64,000 nucleotides of DNA from Branchinecta lynchi (Eukaryota; Arthropoda; Branchiopoda; Anostraca; Branchinectidae): contig JAKZAP010000007.1 in NCBI GenBank assembly GCA_023053575.1, positions 19,803,464 to 19,867,463 on the forward strand. The letters are read 5' to 3'. This document shows, one piece after another, positions 11,516-24,379 of this stretch. The translations under genes and the position numbers were made by a program. The notes below the pieces were generated by a model that was given only the letters and a program-made list of their open reading frames with translations, was not told where the DNA came from and ran no database searches. How positions within the stretch are numbered: the stretch's first letter is position 1; each line of letters begins with the position of its first letter.

Positions 11516-12776
11516 AAACAAGACCAAAGGTTTCGATGGGATCCCAAAAATTCAATATCTGATCCAGACAACTGGGTCTTGTCTTAGCCAGATCCAGTCT
11601 TCGCCAGACTCCTTGAACATTTTTACAATTAAAATTCAGAAACAGATTAAGGCCAAATAGCTAATCACCTGAGAAAACCAAGTTCAGATTTGGATTCAGC
11701 ATGTGTGTTTACCCCTATAAGTCATATCTCTTTTGACGAAAACTTCCTGCCACTTCTGCCAATTTCCCGGTTCCGGCCGAACTCCAGAACTACTTGTCCG
11801 GCGAAAAAAGAAAGCTCAAAGACGAAATCAGGGTATCTTCTTTCCCCAGTAATGAACATCTAATCAACTTCAGATAGAAATTTAGCTTATAACAAATTTT
11901 CCGATTCCAGCCGGATTCCGGTCGAACTATATGTCCGGGTAAAATATGATTGTCATACAGGGACTCAGCATCTCTTCTTACCCCTAAATCGCTTATCTAA
12001 TCAACTAGAAATAAAACTTTGACTTCCATCAGTTTTCCGGTTTTGGCCGGATTCCGGACGAACTACATGTCTGGGTAGAAAATTGTTTTCACCTAAGTGT
12101 TCAGCATGTCTTCTTGTCCTAAATCGAACATCTAATCAACTCCAAATAAAACTTTTAATTTTGACAAACTTTCCGGTTTGGGCCGGATTCCGGTCGAAAT
12201 ACTTGTCCGTCGAGAAAATAATTTTCACCATCGTCTTCAGCATGTCTTCCTGCCTCTAAATCGAACATCTAATCAACTTCAAATAAAACTTTTATTGTCA
12301 ACAAACTTTCCGGTTTGGGCCGGATTCCGGGCGAAACACTTGTCCGTCGAGAAAATAGTTTTCACCATCGCCTTCAGCAAGTCTTCCTACCCCTAAATCA
12401 AACATCTAATCAACTTCAAATAAAACTTTTACTTTGAACAAACTTTCCGGTTTTGGCCGGATTCCGGGCAAACTACTTGTCCGATGACAAAATGGTTTTC
12501 ACCATCGTGTTCAGCATGTCTTCTTACCCCATAATCGACTATCACATTAGCTGTTTCAAAATATTTTGTTTGTCCCTTAATTTGAATCCCCTCCCCCACC
12601 CCTAAATGTGGAGCTACAAAGCCCATCTACGAACTTGACTGGTCCGACGACCCAACAAACCCTCACACCAAGTTTCATCAAAATATCTCATTCCCTTCGA
12701 GAGTTATCGTGCTTACAGACGGACAACTTTTGCGATGTCATAGGTATTTCTCCACTTACGTTTTGGGATCCCAAAA
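11516..12776 (-). mobile_element. Satellite-bearing element family B, copy 1
   Basis: Read on the minus strand it starts at TTTTGGGATCCCAAAA (12763-12778). Then come the pyrimidine-rich head, 'actctcgaagggaatgagatattttgatgaaacttggtgtg', 'atgggctttgtagc', and an array of roughly 135-bp monomers, each with GGAATCCGGCCAAAACCGG, TTATTTGAAGTTGATTAG and GAAGACATGCTGAACAC. It ends at TTTTTGGGATCCCATCG, 'aaacctttggtcttgtt'. No transposase frame. Confidence 0.85.
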
Positions 12777-14504
12777 ACTTAAAAGGAAACTCCTACGTGA
12801 GCTAGGACGGTGAAACTAAGCAGGAATAGAGGACTCGACTCGAGGCTCTAGGGCACGGATTCGGGAGATTGGATGGGGGGGCTGAAACGGCTGATAGGAA
12901 CAAACTGCCCTGGACGCGTCCGGTATGTGTCCGAACTACGTCTGGCCACGGTGGGTAGTTGGAGGGAAGTCTTTGAAATTTGTTGCGCTTTCTCCCGATA
13001 CACCGTTTATCATGATGGTAACATTTAATATTTCTCTCCTCCGTCATGCTCTTCTTTCTCTCCTTCGTTCTCTCCCCCTTTTTCTAGTGTAGTTACTTCA
13101 ATTATTTGCATGGGCTTTTCCGCGCAAAACGGAACAGAACTAGAACAAACTCACACAAAAGGCTGCGTTATTGTATCCACCAAATCTCCTGGCACTTGTC
13201 TACGAAAACGCTTTCATAAAATAAAACGTTATCGGCTTGACATAATGAGGTCAAGACAATGGCGAATCCAATTTACGTTCGTTTAGGGTCGTCGGTTTTC
13301 CACCCGTTTCTTTGTTTCCCCTCAATAGGGTTCATTAACATCAGTCTTTGGAATTAGTTTGCTCTCGCTTGTATCAACTAGCTTGCGCCCATAGAGCTTT
13401 TGTGGAACTAGGGAGAATGGGTTTCAGAAGCTTTCTGGATGTCATAGATATTTTGAAATGAATCTCAAAAAGGCAGACCACAGAGGCTCGTCGAGTATTT
13501 CCTAGTTCACATATGTTTTGGCTTTGGGGTTTGTTTTGGCAAGTATAATGTGTGTCCTTGTACACGAAGTACGTAATTTTGTTTAGTTGGCCCATGTTTG
13601 CTGCCGACGGATACATGAACTTAATTGCAAGTGATGAGAGAAAAAAATGTCTGTGCAGGTCTTCCCTAATTATTAAGTGTCTAGCAGTTTATGTCCGGGT
13701 TGGGTACGGACATACGCTCCATTTTGTATATATCCTACTTTTCGTGTAAAGTAGAGGGGAGGACAAATATGCACCAACATACTAACAATCAAAAATTAAA
13801 TCTTACTTCCATCTAAACTTTTGTTTTGCTTCCAATAACCTATGCAAATTTTCTTTAGTAATTTTTACTTACAATTCTTATTTTTAATAATTTCCATTTA
13901 TTTGTCGTTTGTGTCTTCCAAACCTCGGAACTATCACAATACTGCAAATACAAATAAGGTCTCGTAAGAAAACCTGAAATGGATTTTTTTTTTTTTTTTT
14001 TCACCATTTAGCCGAAGACTGTACTGTCAAAGTTAACTGACGTCCAATAAAGCGCACGTCTACTTTGCAAAGAACTAAGCTACATGCATACGAACAAAGT
14101 ATAAGATAACTTTATTTCGACCATTTCTTATATCACACTTTGGTCACCTTACCGACCAATAGGTTTTGCCTGCGGTTCGATAATTCTTATAATACAGACA
14201 TGTGTAGTATCGTTTAATAATACACTCTTGCAAACGCTGTAAAAATTCTGGTGAGAAATTGAACGTCAACAGATAGATCGTTAAAAGCCAGGCTTCACCT
14301 CCCAGATTACCAAACGTCCGGGGCTTCAGCATAAGCCAATCCTTCCAGATTTGCATGATAATGATGACATCTAATTTTGCTATTCTTCAACATTTACTAT
14401 ACGTCCCCTTCGCATTTCAAATATCTCTTGCATCCCAGTCACAACTGTCAATCACTTTTCCTTTCCTTCCTACATTTGCATATTTGTTATGTCTCTCGAA
14501 CGGA

Positions 14505-14660
14505 TTGCCTCTATGGTACCTTCCAGATATCCGGAATCTGGGGTGTCCAACACCCCGGACTTCCAGACGTTTTTGGCCTGGCTTCACCTTCCAGATCCGT
14601 CTCGACCAAAACGGCTGTCTGGAATCCGGAAGAAAAATCTGGAAGGTGAAGCTCGCTCTA
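14505..14660 (+). repeat. Inverted-repeat fragment family K, copy 1
   Basis: CTGGGGTGTCCAACACCCC..., 'tggcttcaccttccagatccgtctcgaccaaaacg' and 'ctggaatccggaagaaaaatctggaaggtgaagc'. The ends are inverted (CTTCACCTTCCAGAT against ATCTGGAAGGTGAAG). A related piece lies at 50425-50525 and a scrap near 14290-14355. Confidence 0.55.
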
Positions 14661-16735
14661 ACCCATTCTGCTCTGATCAAAAAGGAAGAGAAGAAAAGAA
14701 TAAAGAAATTTATATTTGAAGATTTGTATTGTTGGGTGAACAGGGATAATTCCGGAAACCGCAAATATCTCGGTAAGGGCTCGTTCAAAAACTTTCAAAG
14801 AACTGCTAAATTTAAGGCCACAGATGGCACTATGCATTATGCAAATATCTCGGTAATCGCTCGTTCAAAAAATTGCTAAATTTAAGGCCGATATTTAGCA
14901 GTATAGATAGCAATAAATTGAAAGTTTCGAAGGAATAAGGACTCTTAAGGAACAAGAAAAAGAAATTGCCTCCCTCGTTTTTCTTGCCTAAAACTGTGTA
15001 GGATGTTACAGTAGCGTGTGTTACATCCGTCTGAAGATCTTTGAACTTCACACCAATCTTTTCCTGCGGAAATTCCCTCTGTTTGTTCAACTCTGACACG
15101 CGTTGAAACCCCCCATCTAATAAGTTGAGAAGTGCCTCAGGTGCACTTCCAGTGGAAGAGAGGGGGAGGGTAATGAGCTTAGAAATAGAGGGGGGATAAT
15201 GAGTTTATGTATGGGTCCTTTTGTTTGTTTATATTTAAGAGGTATGTGTATTGATTAAATATTCATACGGAGGGGCGGGATTCCAAGACGGGAGTGAGAA
15301 ATTAGTCTTCCATATATCTTTGAAGTTTGAAAAGGTGTTGAACGGAAGTGAAGAGTGAATACATGCGAAAGTGGGAGAAGGACGTACTTTCGGTACTTCA
15401 GTTCCAAGCAAGGGAGGGTAAATAGAGGATTGGAAGATGTGTTGAAGACAACTAGAGGGTCCTACGTCTGTGTGACTGCGTGAAATGTCTGGCAAGACCA
15501 GCGCCTAGTTTAATTTACCTCCTGCGGTTGTGACGTGAAATCATTGGTAGGTAATCTGACTAGGAAGGTCCGCAGCTTTTACTGACTACTCAATCAGTCA
15601 ACCAATCAGTTTGAGTTTGGCCGCAGTAGCACTTGGCTAACACTTGCAGAAGTTGGAAGAAAAACCGATTACGACTGATATGAATAACACATAAACTAAC
15701 ACTCGATGAATATGAAACAGAACAGAATTAAGTCAGTTAGTATGGGACGAATGACTTAAAGTATCGCTCTGAAGATTTACTCATGTATTGTCATATACAT
15801 ATGTTGACACATCGTAACAAGGCTTTCCCATGCGCTGATGCTGCCACACGTTTTAGGTCTTTCCCTGTTTTGGGCTCTGTTAGCTGATCGGACTAAGTGT
15901 TCATCACAAAATACTCAGTGGTTTGACTGTGGTATCAGATACTACGGTAGCTGCTAACACGACTTTAGACCATGGTATCTGTAAAACGTAATCGTAGGTC
16001 TGTTGCACTACAGGAAAGAGGGTCATTGCTCCGCATTTGCCTTTGAAAGTTCCACATCTCATGTTTATTTTCTACCCTATAGTTACCATTTTGTTGTCTC
16101 CACTTCGCAGTGCATACCAAGCGAAAAGATAATAATCAGGTCGTGAAAGGTCCTCCACTCTCAACAGGTTCCGACCGTGTTGACGATTTGCCTATGTTTC
16201 TCCAATGCTTTATGTCCAATGCTATATACTATATGTCGAGATGCAAAATAAAACCCCGGAGAACTTCAGCTGGTTGTTCATGGGACGAATACCGTTACAC
16301 ATGTATTGTTGAAGCTGTTGGTATACGTAATCAAAATGAAGATGTGTAAAGCAAATGGAAGGAGTTTTTATTCCGATCGTCTTCTCACCGTATCGACGAA
16401 ACTTCTTCTTTTTCTAAATCTGCGTAGCATCTTTATAATATCTTACTTCTTTCTTACTTTTTGGGCTAGGACTCATTGTGGCTGTTTTATTCCTCATTTA
16501 CGTCACCTGTACTCATTCCAAAACAGAAAATTGTAAAAACTTACTTTAATAATTTTTCTACAAACTGCCTGACCTCTTTGTGAACTTTTCTATTTATTTT
16601 TATTAATTTTTGCCGGTTTATTTATCTAGCAGGAAAGCTACATTTCGGAGTGCTCCTCTGAGCTTTTTCTTAATACAAAATAACTTGAATCTGTTGTGGG
16701 ATCGGCAACTACATTCTGTACCTTGCAACCGTGTA

Positions 16736-17116
16736 TGCGGTTAATTTCCTTTCGTTTTCCGGCTCAACCGATCTTGTCTCGGTCAAGAAAATCAACAATA
16801 TAGTTTGGGATCTTATGACAGCTTCTGTTGAGGGGCGAGTCGTGAATACGGTGAAGCTAATTTCCTTTTTGGTCAATTTCCTTTTGTTTTCCGGTTGAAC
16901 CGATGTTTACTCGGTCAAGAAAATCAACAAATCGTTTGGGATCTATGGCAGTTTCTGGTAAGGGGCGAGTCGTGAATACGGTGAAGATAATTTCCTTTCC
17001 GGTCAATTTCCTTTTGTTTTCCGGTTGAACCGATGTTGACTCGATCAAAAAAATCAACAAATAGTTTGGGATCTATGGCAGCTTCTGGTAAGGGGCGAGA
17101 CGTAAATACGGTGTAG
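16736..17116 (+). repeat. Tandem array, three units of about 126 bp
   Basis: 'aatttccttt.gttttccggttgaaccgatgtt.actcg' occurs near 16744, 16876 and 17002. Each unit continues with 'tcaagaaaatcaacaaatagtttgggatctatggcagcttctggtaaggggcgagtcgtgaatacggtg'. The first unit is the most diverged. Confidence 0.85.
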
Positions 17117-18711
17117 AAAGACTTGTTGATATCCTTACCAGAACCGAGTTATTAATCAATAAAACTGCGTGGAGTTGACATCGGTTCCCGTGTGTCTCAC
17201 AAGTGACACAAAAACAGGACACGGGAATGGTTTCACGATATATCGAACAAAGAGACAACGATTTATAGCAAAGATAAGAAAACCATCATAGGATCCCTCC
17301 AAAACCTTCGGTCTTGTTTCATCTTTCTCGCCTTGAGACCGCGTCGAATTCATTGAGGATCTGTACTTCGGTGCTTGCTATGCCATCAGTGGTTTTATGA
17401 GATAGTGCTTATTACGCTACAAAGCCCTCAGGGTATGCCAGTAGCTTCGTAAGAAAAAGGATCCACAGCTAGATGTTCCCTTGTTCCCTTCAGTCAACAC
17501 TCCCAACCGTACGTCATGGCAGAGATGGCTAGCTCGGACTCTAGACTTGTATCTAGAGAACATTTCGAGACGTCTTTATCACGAAATCGGACTCATCTCT
17601 GTCTCGTTGTATGTGGTACTCTGACTAATCTCTACTCTGCTAGTCTCGAAATCCGTCCACTCGAGAGTCCGAGTATCATCCGGCAAATTCCGTCAGCGAA
17701 AGTGTAATATTCTAGTTATTTATTCAAAAATAGAAAAGTAATTTGGGACTCTAATATTTTTATATTTGATGTATGAAAAGCAAGAACTAAATGGATTGCA
17801 AAAGGAGGCTTTCGCTCCGAATGTGTTCACGAGAAGTGGCTGGTTTGAAAGTTACAAAACTTAATATTTAAGACAATTTGCAATAACTGGGTTGCTCCCT
17901 GAAGCTCTTTACGACGCAGAGCTACTCTCAAGCCCAGCATGTCTGAGTCCCGAGACCAAAATTGTGCCCACGGTCAAGACGATTCCGAGTCCTGGGCAAA
18001 GTCCTTCGAGACGAGAAGAGAACGAAACTATAAAAAACTGCTTCGAGACCAAGCCACGCCCTGCAACGCAGAGGGAGAAGCAATGGGCGTGGCTAATTTT
18101 TTATTTTTGAGATTCCAAACTCAGTGCATCCTTTTTTACATTTCTCTTCTCAGGATATTCTCAAAAGATCAATGTAAACACCTCCCCTTCTTTCTGTTCC
18201 AACCGAAAGCTTTCGTCTGGTTTTATCTTGCTACAGAGACCAAGTCATGAAGGAGCTGTGATGCTCAATATGAAGGGGATTCTTTTCTGAAATTGACTCC
18301 TCTGTGCATCCTCATCCCTTTACAAAACATTATCAGAGACCAAAGCAAACACCCATTCCCCTTTGACTGAAATTAAATTTGAAAAATCAGGATTTCAGAA
18401 CACGTCTCTGCGAAATAATAAGGTGTGGCTCCATAGGCGATGCCGGTTATCTCCGGGGAACTTTTCCCGAAGACGTATGGCTTTCACTTAATTGAAGGCA
18501 ACTTTTGAACGGCGTTTAGAAAACAACCGGTGTCGCCTCACGACTTAAGAAAGGGAATTGTGGAGAGAGAAAAATGGGAGGGGGAAAGCCCGGGGGACTC
18601 GCTGTTCTGCCGCTTTCAAGATTGATATCTGAAATGTGGACGATCGCTAAAGGCGGAACCGCAGAGGTTCGACCATTACCGTCGTCTAGCACTGGGCACG
18701 ACATAGTAGGA

Positions 18712-20220
18712 AAACAAGAGCTAGAAGCTCATATGGCACTTCCAAGGCTTGGTCAGAGGATGAAGTAGGAATTCGTCAATCCGTGGGTTTGTTGTGGTCA
18801 TTTGTAAGCAAACTCCTTGAGAAAAAAATAATCATGGGTCCTTGAAAATCACGAAAAAATATCGTTTGGTAAAAAAAAGTATTATATTTTTTTCATTTGG
18901 CTATAAGGATGCGCACTGCAAGGGCGCTAGAAATTCGTCTGTAATCAAAACTCTTTAAGCAAAAATGATAGTGAGGTCATTGTCATCATGAAAATGCATA
19001 TTTTGGTCAAAAGTATTCTATTGTTTGTACTTGAAGGAATTCACTTGTAAGTAAAACGCGTAAGGCAAAAATGATCATGGGCCCTTGGGGATCATGAATA
19101 TGTATCGTTTGTCAAAAGTATTTTTTTCATTATTCGGGTAATATGCGCACTTTAAGGGATGGTCTGATCCCTTTTGTACGTTGCGGTTAGGATTCGTACT
19201 TTAGGGGATGGTCTGATCTTGGAAGTGACAATTTCTAAGCCAATCTTGTCAAGTCTCCTATGTCCAAGCCAAGTTTCATCGTCCTAGCACATCTGGAAGT
19301 ACCTTAGTTCACGATCATCGGAATTCCGGGCCCCCTCCAACCCCGCCCCCCCCCCCCCGAGCTCGAACCCGGTCCGGCACTGTTACTGCTGTATCTAAGA
19401 CTTGTGCTTGTTCTTCCAACCAAGTTTCATCCCGATCTCCCGACTTTAAGCGTGTCACACGATTTCCGGTTTTCTCCCCCCCCCCCCCCCCCCCGAACAT
19501 TCATCGGATCAGATCCAGAATTTAAGGAGATCTGAGACACGAGGTCTTTCCAAATATCAAGTGTCATTAAGATCCGATCACCCGTTCAAAAGTTATACCT
19601 GAATATTCAGGATTTCCCCTCCCTCCACCAGCCACGGTGGTCGGATCGGGGAACTGACTATTTCTAAATCAATCATGTCAAGTCCCTAATATTCAAGCCA
19701 AGTTTCGTCGTCCTCGCACATCTGGAAGTACCTTAACTCGTGATAATCGAAATCCCCCCCCCCCCACCCCCCTCTAACTCCTGGTACACCGCCCTTATCC
19801 GGTCCGGTTCTATCACTGGTGAATCTAGGGCTTGTGCTTGTTCTTCCCACCAAGTTTCATCGCAGTCGCTTCACTCTAAGCGTGTCAGAAGATTTCCAGT
19901 TCCCCCGTCCCACATTCGTCGGATCGGTCTGGACTTGAAACGGGACACCCGAGTCACGAGGTCTTTCCAAATATCAAGTTTAATTAAGATCCGGTCACCC
20001 GGTCCAGAGTTATAAATATGTCAAAATCCCGGATCACCCTTCCCTGCACTTCCCCCACGGTGGTTGGATCTGGGATTCGACTATTTCCAAGTTAGTTTGG
20101 TCGGGTCTCTAATATGCCTGCCAAGTATCTTCATCCTAGCCCTTCCGGAAGTACCCTAACTCGAGAACAGTGGACCGACAGACAGATAGACCGACCGAAA
20201 AGTGATAGGTGTATGGCACA
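18712..20220 (-). mobile_element. Satellite-bearing element family A, minus-strand copy
   Basis: The 3' end lies at the left: CAAGAGCTAGAAGCTCATATGGCACTT. Inside are monomers with 'aagtttcatcg', 'ggaattccgg', 'caccaagtttcatcccgatc' and C-runs (near 19345 and 19478). At the right are 'gacagacagatagaccgaccgaaa' and TGGCACACAT. The terminal hairpin of the 5' end is decayed. Monomers are much more diverged than in the copies at 52609-56710. Confidence 0.75.
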
Positions 20221-20321
20221 CATGACAAAACCAATGTTGCTCCGCAAAACATTGATCTGATTGGCCAGTACCCTTGAAAGTCGAATTCATCTAAACATCG
20301 GTCTCAGCAAGTACAAGCCCT

Positions 20322-21015
20322 TTTTGGGATCCCAAAACGAAAGTGGAGGAATACATATGACATCGTAAAAGTTGTCCGTCAGTCCGTCCGTCTGTCTGTC
20401 CGTCTGTTAGCACGATAACTCTCGAAGGGAATGAGATATTTTGATGAAACTTGGTGTAGGACTCTTTGGGTCAAGGGTAAGGTCAAGTTCGCAGATGGGC
20501 TCTGTAGCCCTACATTTAGGGGTGGGGGAGGGGGTTCAAATTAAGGGTCAAACAAAATATTTTCAAACAGCTAATGTGATAGTCGATTATGGGGTAAGAA
20601 GACATGCTGGCCACGAATAGGCAAACTATTTTCTCGTCCGACAAGTAGTTCGCCCGGAATCTGGCAAAACCGGAAAGTTGGTTAAAAGTAAAAGTTTCAT
20701 TTGAAGTTGATTAAATGTTCAATTTAGGGGTAAAGAAGACATGATGAACAGGGATGGTGAAAACCATTTTCTCGCTGGACGAGTAGTTTTTCCGGAATCC
20801 GGCTAAAACCGGAAAGTTGGTTAAAAGTAAAAGTTTGATTTGAAGTTGATTAGATTACAGATTCAGGGGAAGAGACGCCGAGTCTGTATATGACAATCAT
20901 TTTTTAACCGGACATATGATTAGGATGGCGAAAACTGGATCTTACGAAGACAAGACCCAGTTGTCTGGATCAAATATTAGATTTTTGGGATCCCATCGGA
21001 ACCTTAGGTCTTGTT
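20322..21015 (+). mobile_element. Satellite-bearing element family B, copy 2
   Basis: Starts TTTTTGGGATCCCAAAACG, followed by TGTCCGTCAGTCCGTCCGTC, 'gataactctcgaagggaatgagatattttgatgaaacttggtgtagg' and about three diverged monomers. It ends TTTTTGGGATCCCATCG, 'aaccttaggtcttgttc'. It ends 138 bp before the splice acceptor of the 21153 exon. Confidence 0.85.
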
Positions 21016-21152
21016 CTTTTTCGAAACTTTCCTGATTGTTAGACAGAAATGATATAGAAACCTCAAAACAAAGAATTTGTACTAATGGAATTCTTTTGGA
21101 CACTGACGGGTTTATACCGAATTGCTTAAATAACATTTTGTTTTTGTTTCAG

Positions 21153-21314
21153 CGGCGACGGATGTTGATTCTCCTCCAAGTAAAATCCGCTACAGTGTCA
21201 TACCTCCTGGTCCCGCTTGTGGCTACTTGGCGCTGCAGTCGCGCCCGAAGAATCAGCTCAGTTCCTTTACTCAGGCTCAAGTGGATTCTGGCGAAATCGT
21301 CTTCGAACATACGA
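21153..21314 (+). CDS. CSPG4: CSPG4/NG2-like proteoglycan, internal exon (second from last)
   Basis: A 162-bp symmetric phase 1-1 exon. The acceptor is TTTTTGTTTCAG and the donor is GTAAGT. Joined to the preceding exon, the split codon gives Ser, followed by ATDVDSPPSKIRYSVI. This is the D-x-D and beta-strand core of a CSPG repeat, and it continues through GYLAL, SFTQAQVDSGEIVFEH, the conserved F-T-Q-x-x-V-x-x-G-x-I-x-F-x-H signature. The donor side splits a Thr codon completed in the exon at 40611, where NVPCHLLFSVTDG finishes the same repeat. Repeat continuity across three exons supports this splice model. A family B element ends 138 bp upstream of the acceptor without disturbing it. Confidence 0.9.
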
Positions 21315-22791
21315 GTAAGTTCATTTCATCCATGAGACGTAAGCTTTCGTCTTGGCTGTTTCCTTCTAAAACCTTAGCAGTGGGAAGACAGGAATTTTCC
21401 TTAAAAGAGTATCATGTCCATTAATGTTTTTTGTCGGCTCTCCTTGTTTCTTTTTCAGTTTTTTCAGTTTCTTACCCGGAATCGCATCAGTCTTTCCTAT
21501 TACCGAGAACATTTTTACTAAAAGGTTTTGAACATGGTCCAAAAAACTAAGTGCAGAACGAAATGACGCAAAAACCTCAAGACGAAACATGAAAGAAATA
21601 GATACTGCCAAACTTTTAGCTATTATTGTAAATTTTATCTTCTTACAATAGCTAAATCTTTTCTTTTGATCGTCTTGTTTAAGTCTGTTTTGAGCCTGTT
21701 CATGCTTTCGAGTCGTAACATTAGACGATCGCACGGTCGTGTTGGGTCCTGGTCTGAGTTGGCGACTTGAAGCGTGTTGGTGTAGACACTGCAGATATCA
21801 AAATGCTCCCGGTTTGACTCCTTTAACGTCCTTTGATAGCTGGATTGTAGAATTAGCAGTTGGTATCAAAAACTTTGTAAAGTTAAGTTAAAAACTTTAG
21901 TTAGAAAGTGAGATTACATTTATTCCTTGGAAAATTACGTGCTGACATCATTATTGATAACTTCAATACCTATAGAGGGGCCACTATGGTTTTGGACGCT
22001 CAGTTATTGAGCTAATTACAGATGGTTTGTGTAGTGGGGAATTTACATTGACAATAACCCAATTAGTCGGGAATGTTAGTTTTAAGGTGAAACCGCATTT
22101 GCTGTAGAACGTATCCTTCATTTGTTCTTTCTGTTAACCTAGCAATTCCAGGGGCTGGTAACTTCAAACTTACGTCAAGCAAAGTTTGGTTCATCTTTAG
22201 ATGGACAGACTACTCGATTCTACAGAAAGATAATTTTAGTCCAACGCTTGCGCAGAAAGAATATTTTCAAGCCCCTCATCGAACTTTTTCAACGAACCTC
22301 CTTTATATTGTTTGACCTTTTCCAAAATTGAGCTTCACAAGGACAAATTCGTGTTATTTTCCTTGTTGAAAATATCGTAAGCAGAGTTTATTATATTATA
22401 TGAGCGCGTTAATTTTTTCCATTCGATTCCGATAACTATATTAAATCAGCGTGTTCATTTTTCTCGATTCTGAAAACTAATTCTGTTAAGAAAGAATACA
22501 ATAAGAATTATGATAACATCTTTTTTGTATTTTTCTAACTCAGTTACAGTTCGGTATCGGGTATCAGTAGGCAAAGAAAGACTGTCCGAACCAACCCCTT
22601 CAAAACTATCCGAACCAACCCACCACACAGACTCAAATAACCAAATGGTGTACCAAAGAGAGAGAGAGTTTAATCAAAGGATAATAATACAAAGTACATG
22701 AGGGCCACCACAGAAAGCACTGGCCTGTCCTAGGGGGTGGCCGTATCTGAACTACAAACACTATATCCATATAACATCCAAGTCTCAACAT

Positions 22792-23807
22792 GGGCTTACC
22801 GACGAAACGTCCCTGGCGAAACGTCCCCGGCGAAATGTCCCCGTGACAAAACGTCCCCGTGACAAAATGTCCCCATTACAAAACGTCCCCATGACAAAAC
22901 GTCCCCATGACAAAACGTCCCCGTGACAAAACGTCCCCAAGCATAGATTTCTAAGTTCGCTTTGATCTTCAGGTGCATGATCGAGGTAAAACAACTTCAG
23001 AGTGTGCATTACAGATGTGGAAACATTCCTTATTAGAAGGAAAGATCGGACATTGAACCGGTTGCTTCATAAATGTATTGTTTTTAGTTAAAGTATGTAG
23101 TGTAAGTATGCCTTGCAATTGACTCGTAACTGATCAGTTCTAAGTCGTTTGAAGCAACATGCACAACCTGAGGAGCAACAATAGGCTCCTCAGAGAAAGT
23201 GGAAGCCCGCTGTGGATCAGAGAGGGCCTAACAAGGAAAATGCAAAAATAAGCGTAGTGCCGTTATGCTGGATACAAATGACATGGGAAGCGAGGAAACA
23301 AAAGCGGTTGAACGATTAGTTAGGTAGAAGGGCAAGTAAATCTAGGTTAGACTGTTTGATCCTTTAATAAAATCTTTCATTAGTAGATATCACCAAATTA
23401 AATATTGAACAAAAGCGAAATCAATGAGCTATATCGCAGGGTAAACTAACATACGAAACAAACCAATTAAATAAAAGATAAAACGAAAACAGAAAAACTA
23501 CTTAATCTTGCGCTTTCTTTAAGAAATGGCTATAGCCGAGAGCAATACTTTGGTTTGTTTCTTGACTATCGGCTAGATGCTGAAGTAGTCAACCCATCGT
23601 GGTTTTCAGAAGTTTAAATTCCAATAATATTTTTGCCTGAACTGATGACGCAATCAGTAGTCTCAGAGGCCTAGCTACCCCTCAGCGATGAAAAAAAAAT
23701 CTATAGCTGGGGACGTTTTGCCATGGGGACGTTTCGCCAGGGGACGTTCGGCCATGGGGACGTTTCGAATGGGGACGTTTCGAATGGGGACGTTTTGTCG
23801 ATAGCCC
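22792..23807. mobile_element. TIR element family D, copy 2
   Basis: The left end GGGCTTACCGACGAAACGTCCC is inverted by the right end CGTTTTGTCGATAGCCC. The left arm has about nine units of the 16-bp GACAAAACGTCCCC(A/G)T minisatellite (to 22940); the right arm has about six (23707-23802). The reverse complement of the interior partly matches the copy at 2036-3085. No transposase frame. Confidence 0.8.
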
Positions 23808-24379
23808 GCAACATGAACTAACCAAAATTGGTACAGAGGACAGAAACCAACAACCAAAAAAGGAAACAACCGGGTAAACTAAAAACTAAAAATCATATTT
23901 ATTCAGCAGACATTCTTTCAATTGTATTTTAAACTCAGCGATATCAGTACTTGTCTTTAGATCTGGAGCCAGTGCGTTCCGAATTTGAGTTCCTCGATAG
24001 AGAGTAGAACACTTAGAACGGGAAGTAACAACACGAGGAGTGAGTGACTACGTTACTAGAAGACCTAGTATAGTGGTGATGGGTGGAAAAAAATAAATTC
24101 ACCATCCCTGCAAAACAAGCAAGCGCTTGGTTCTTCATCAAACGGAAAGGTATATCCATCAAAGGAATGTATCTTCCGGCTACAGCTTTTTAACCTACCA
24201 TAAGCTAAAAACTTTACCTCAAGAAACACGTTTTTTCAACTTTTGTCAAAACCAGAACAGCAAATACCATGAAACTTTAGTACAAAGTTAGATCAAGAGA
24301 AGATAGATATAATATATTTATCTGATTTTAGCTACAACTTTTAGTATTTGTTTCCCCGGTGTCGAAACCAACCCCATGC

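Larger units (their letters stand above)
5992..21152 (+). other. 15.2-kb phase-1 intron of the CSPG4-like gene
   Basis: Bounded by GTAAGT and CAG. The repeats inside are listed separately. Stretches where I recognise nothing: 5992-7060 (apart from a C-run near 6541), 7560-7785, 7991-8300, 9677-10200, 12777-14500, 14661-15920, 15976-16735 and 17117-18711. These are of mixed composition with no convincing exon or RNA gene. Two C-runs near 7357 and 9842 produce proline-rich false frames. Confidence 0.8.

Noticed and set aside
22785..23009. Glycine/arginine-rich frames (GDVLSWGRFVMGTF type) as a repetitive protein
   Set aside because: They are translations of the 16-bp minisatellite in the ends of element D; both strands and several frames are open.
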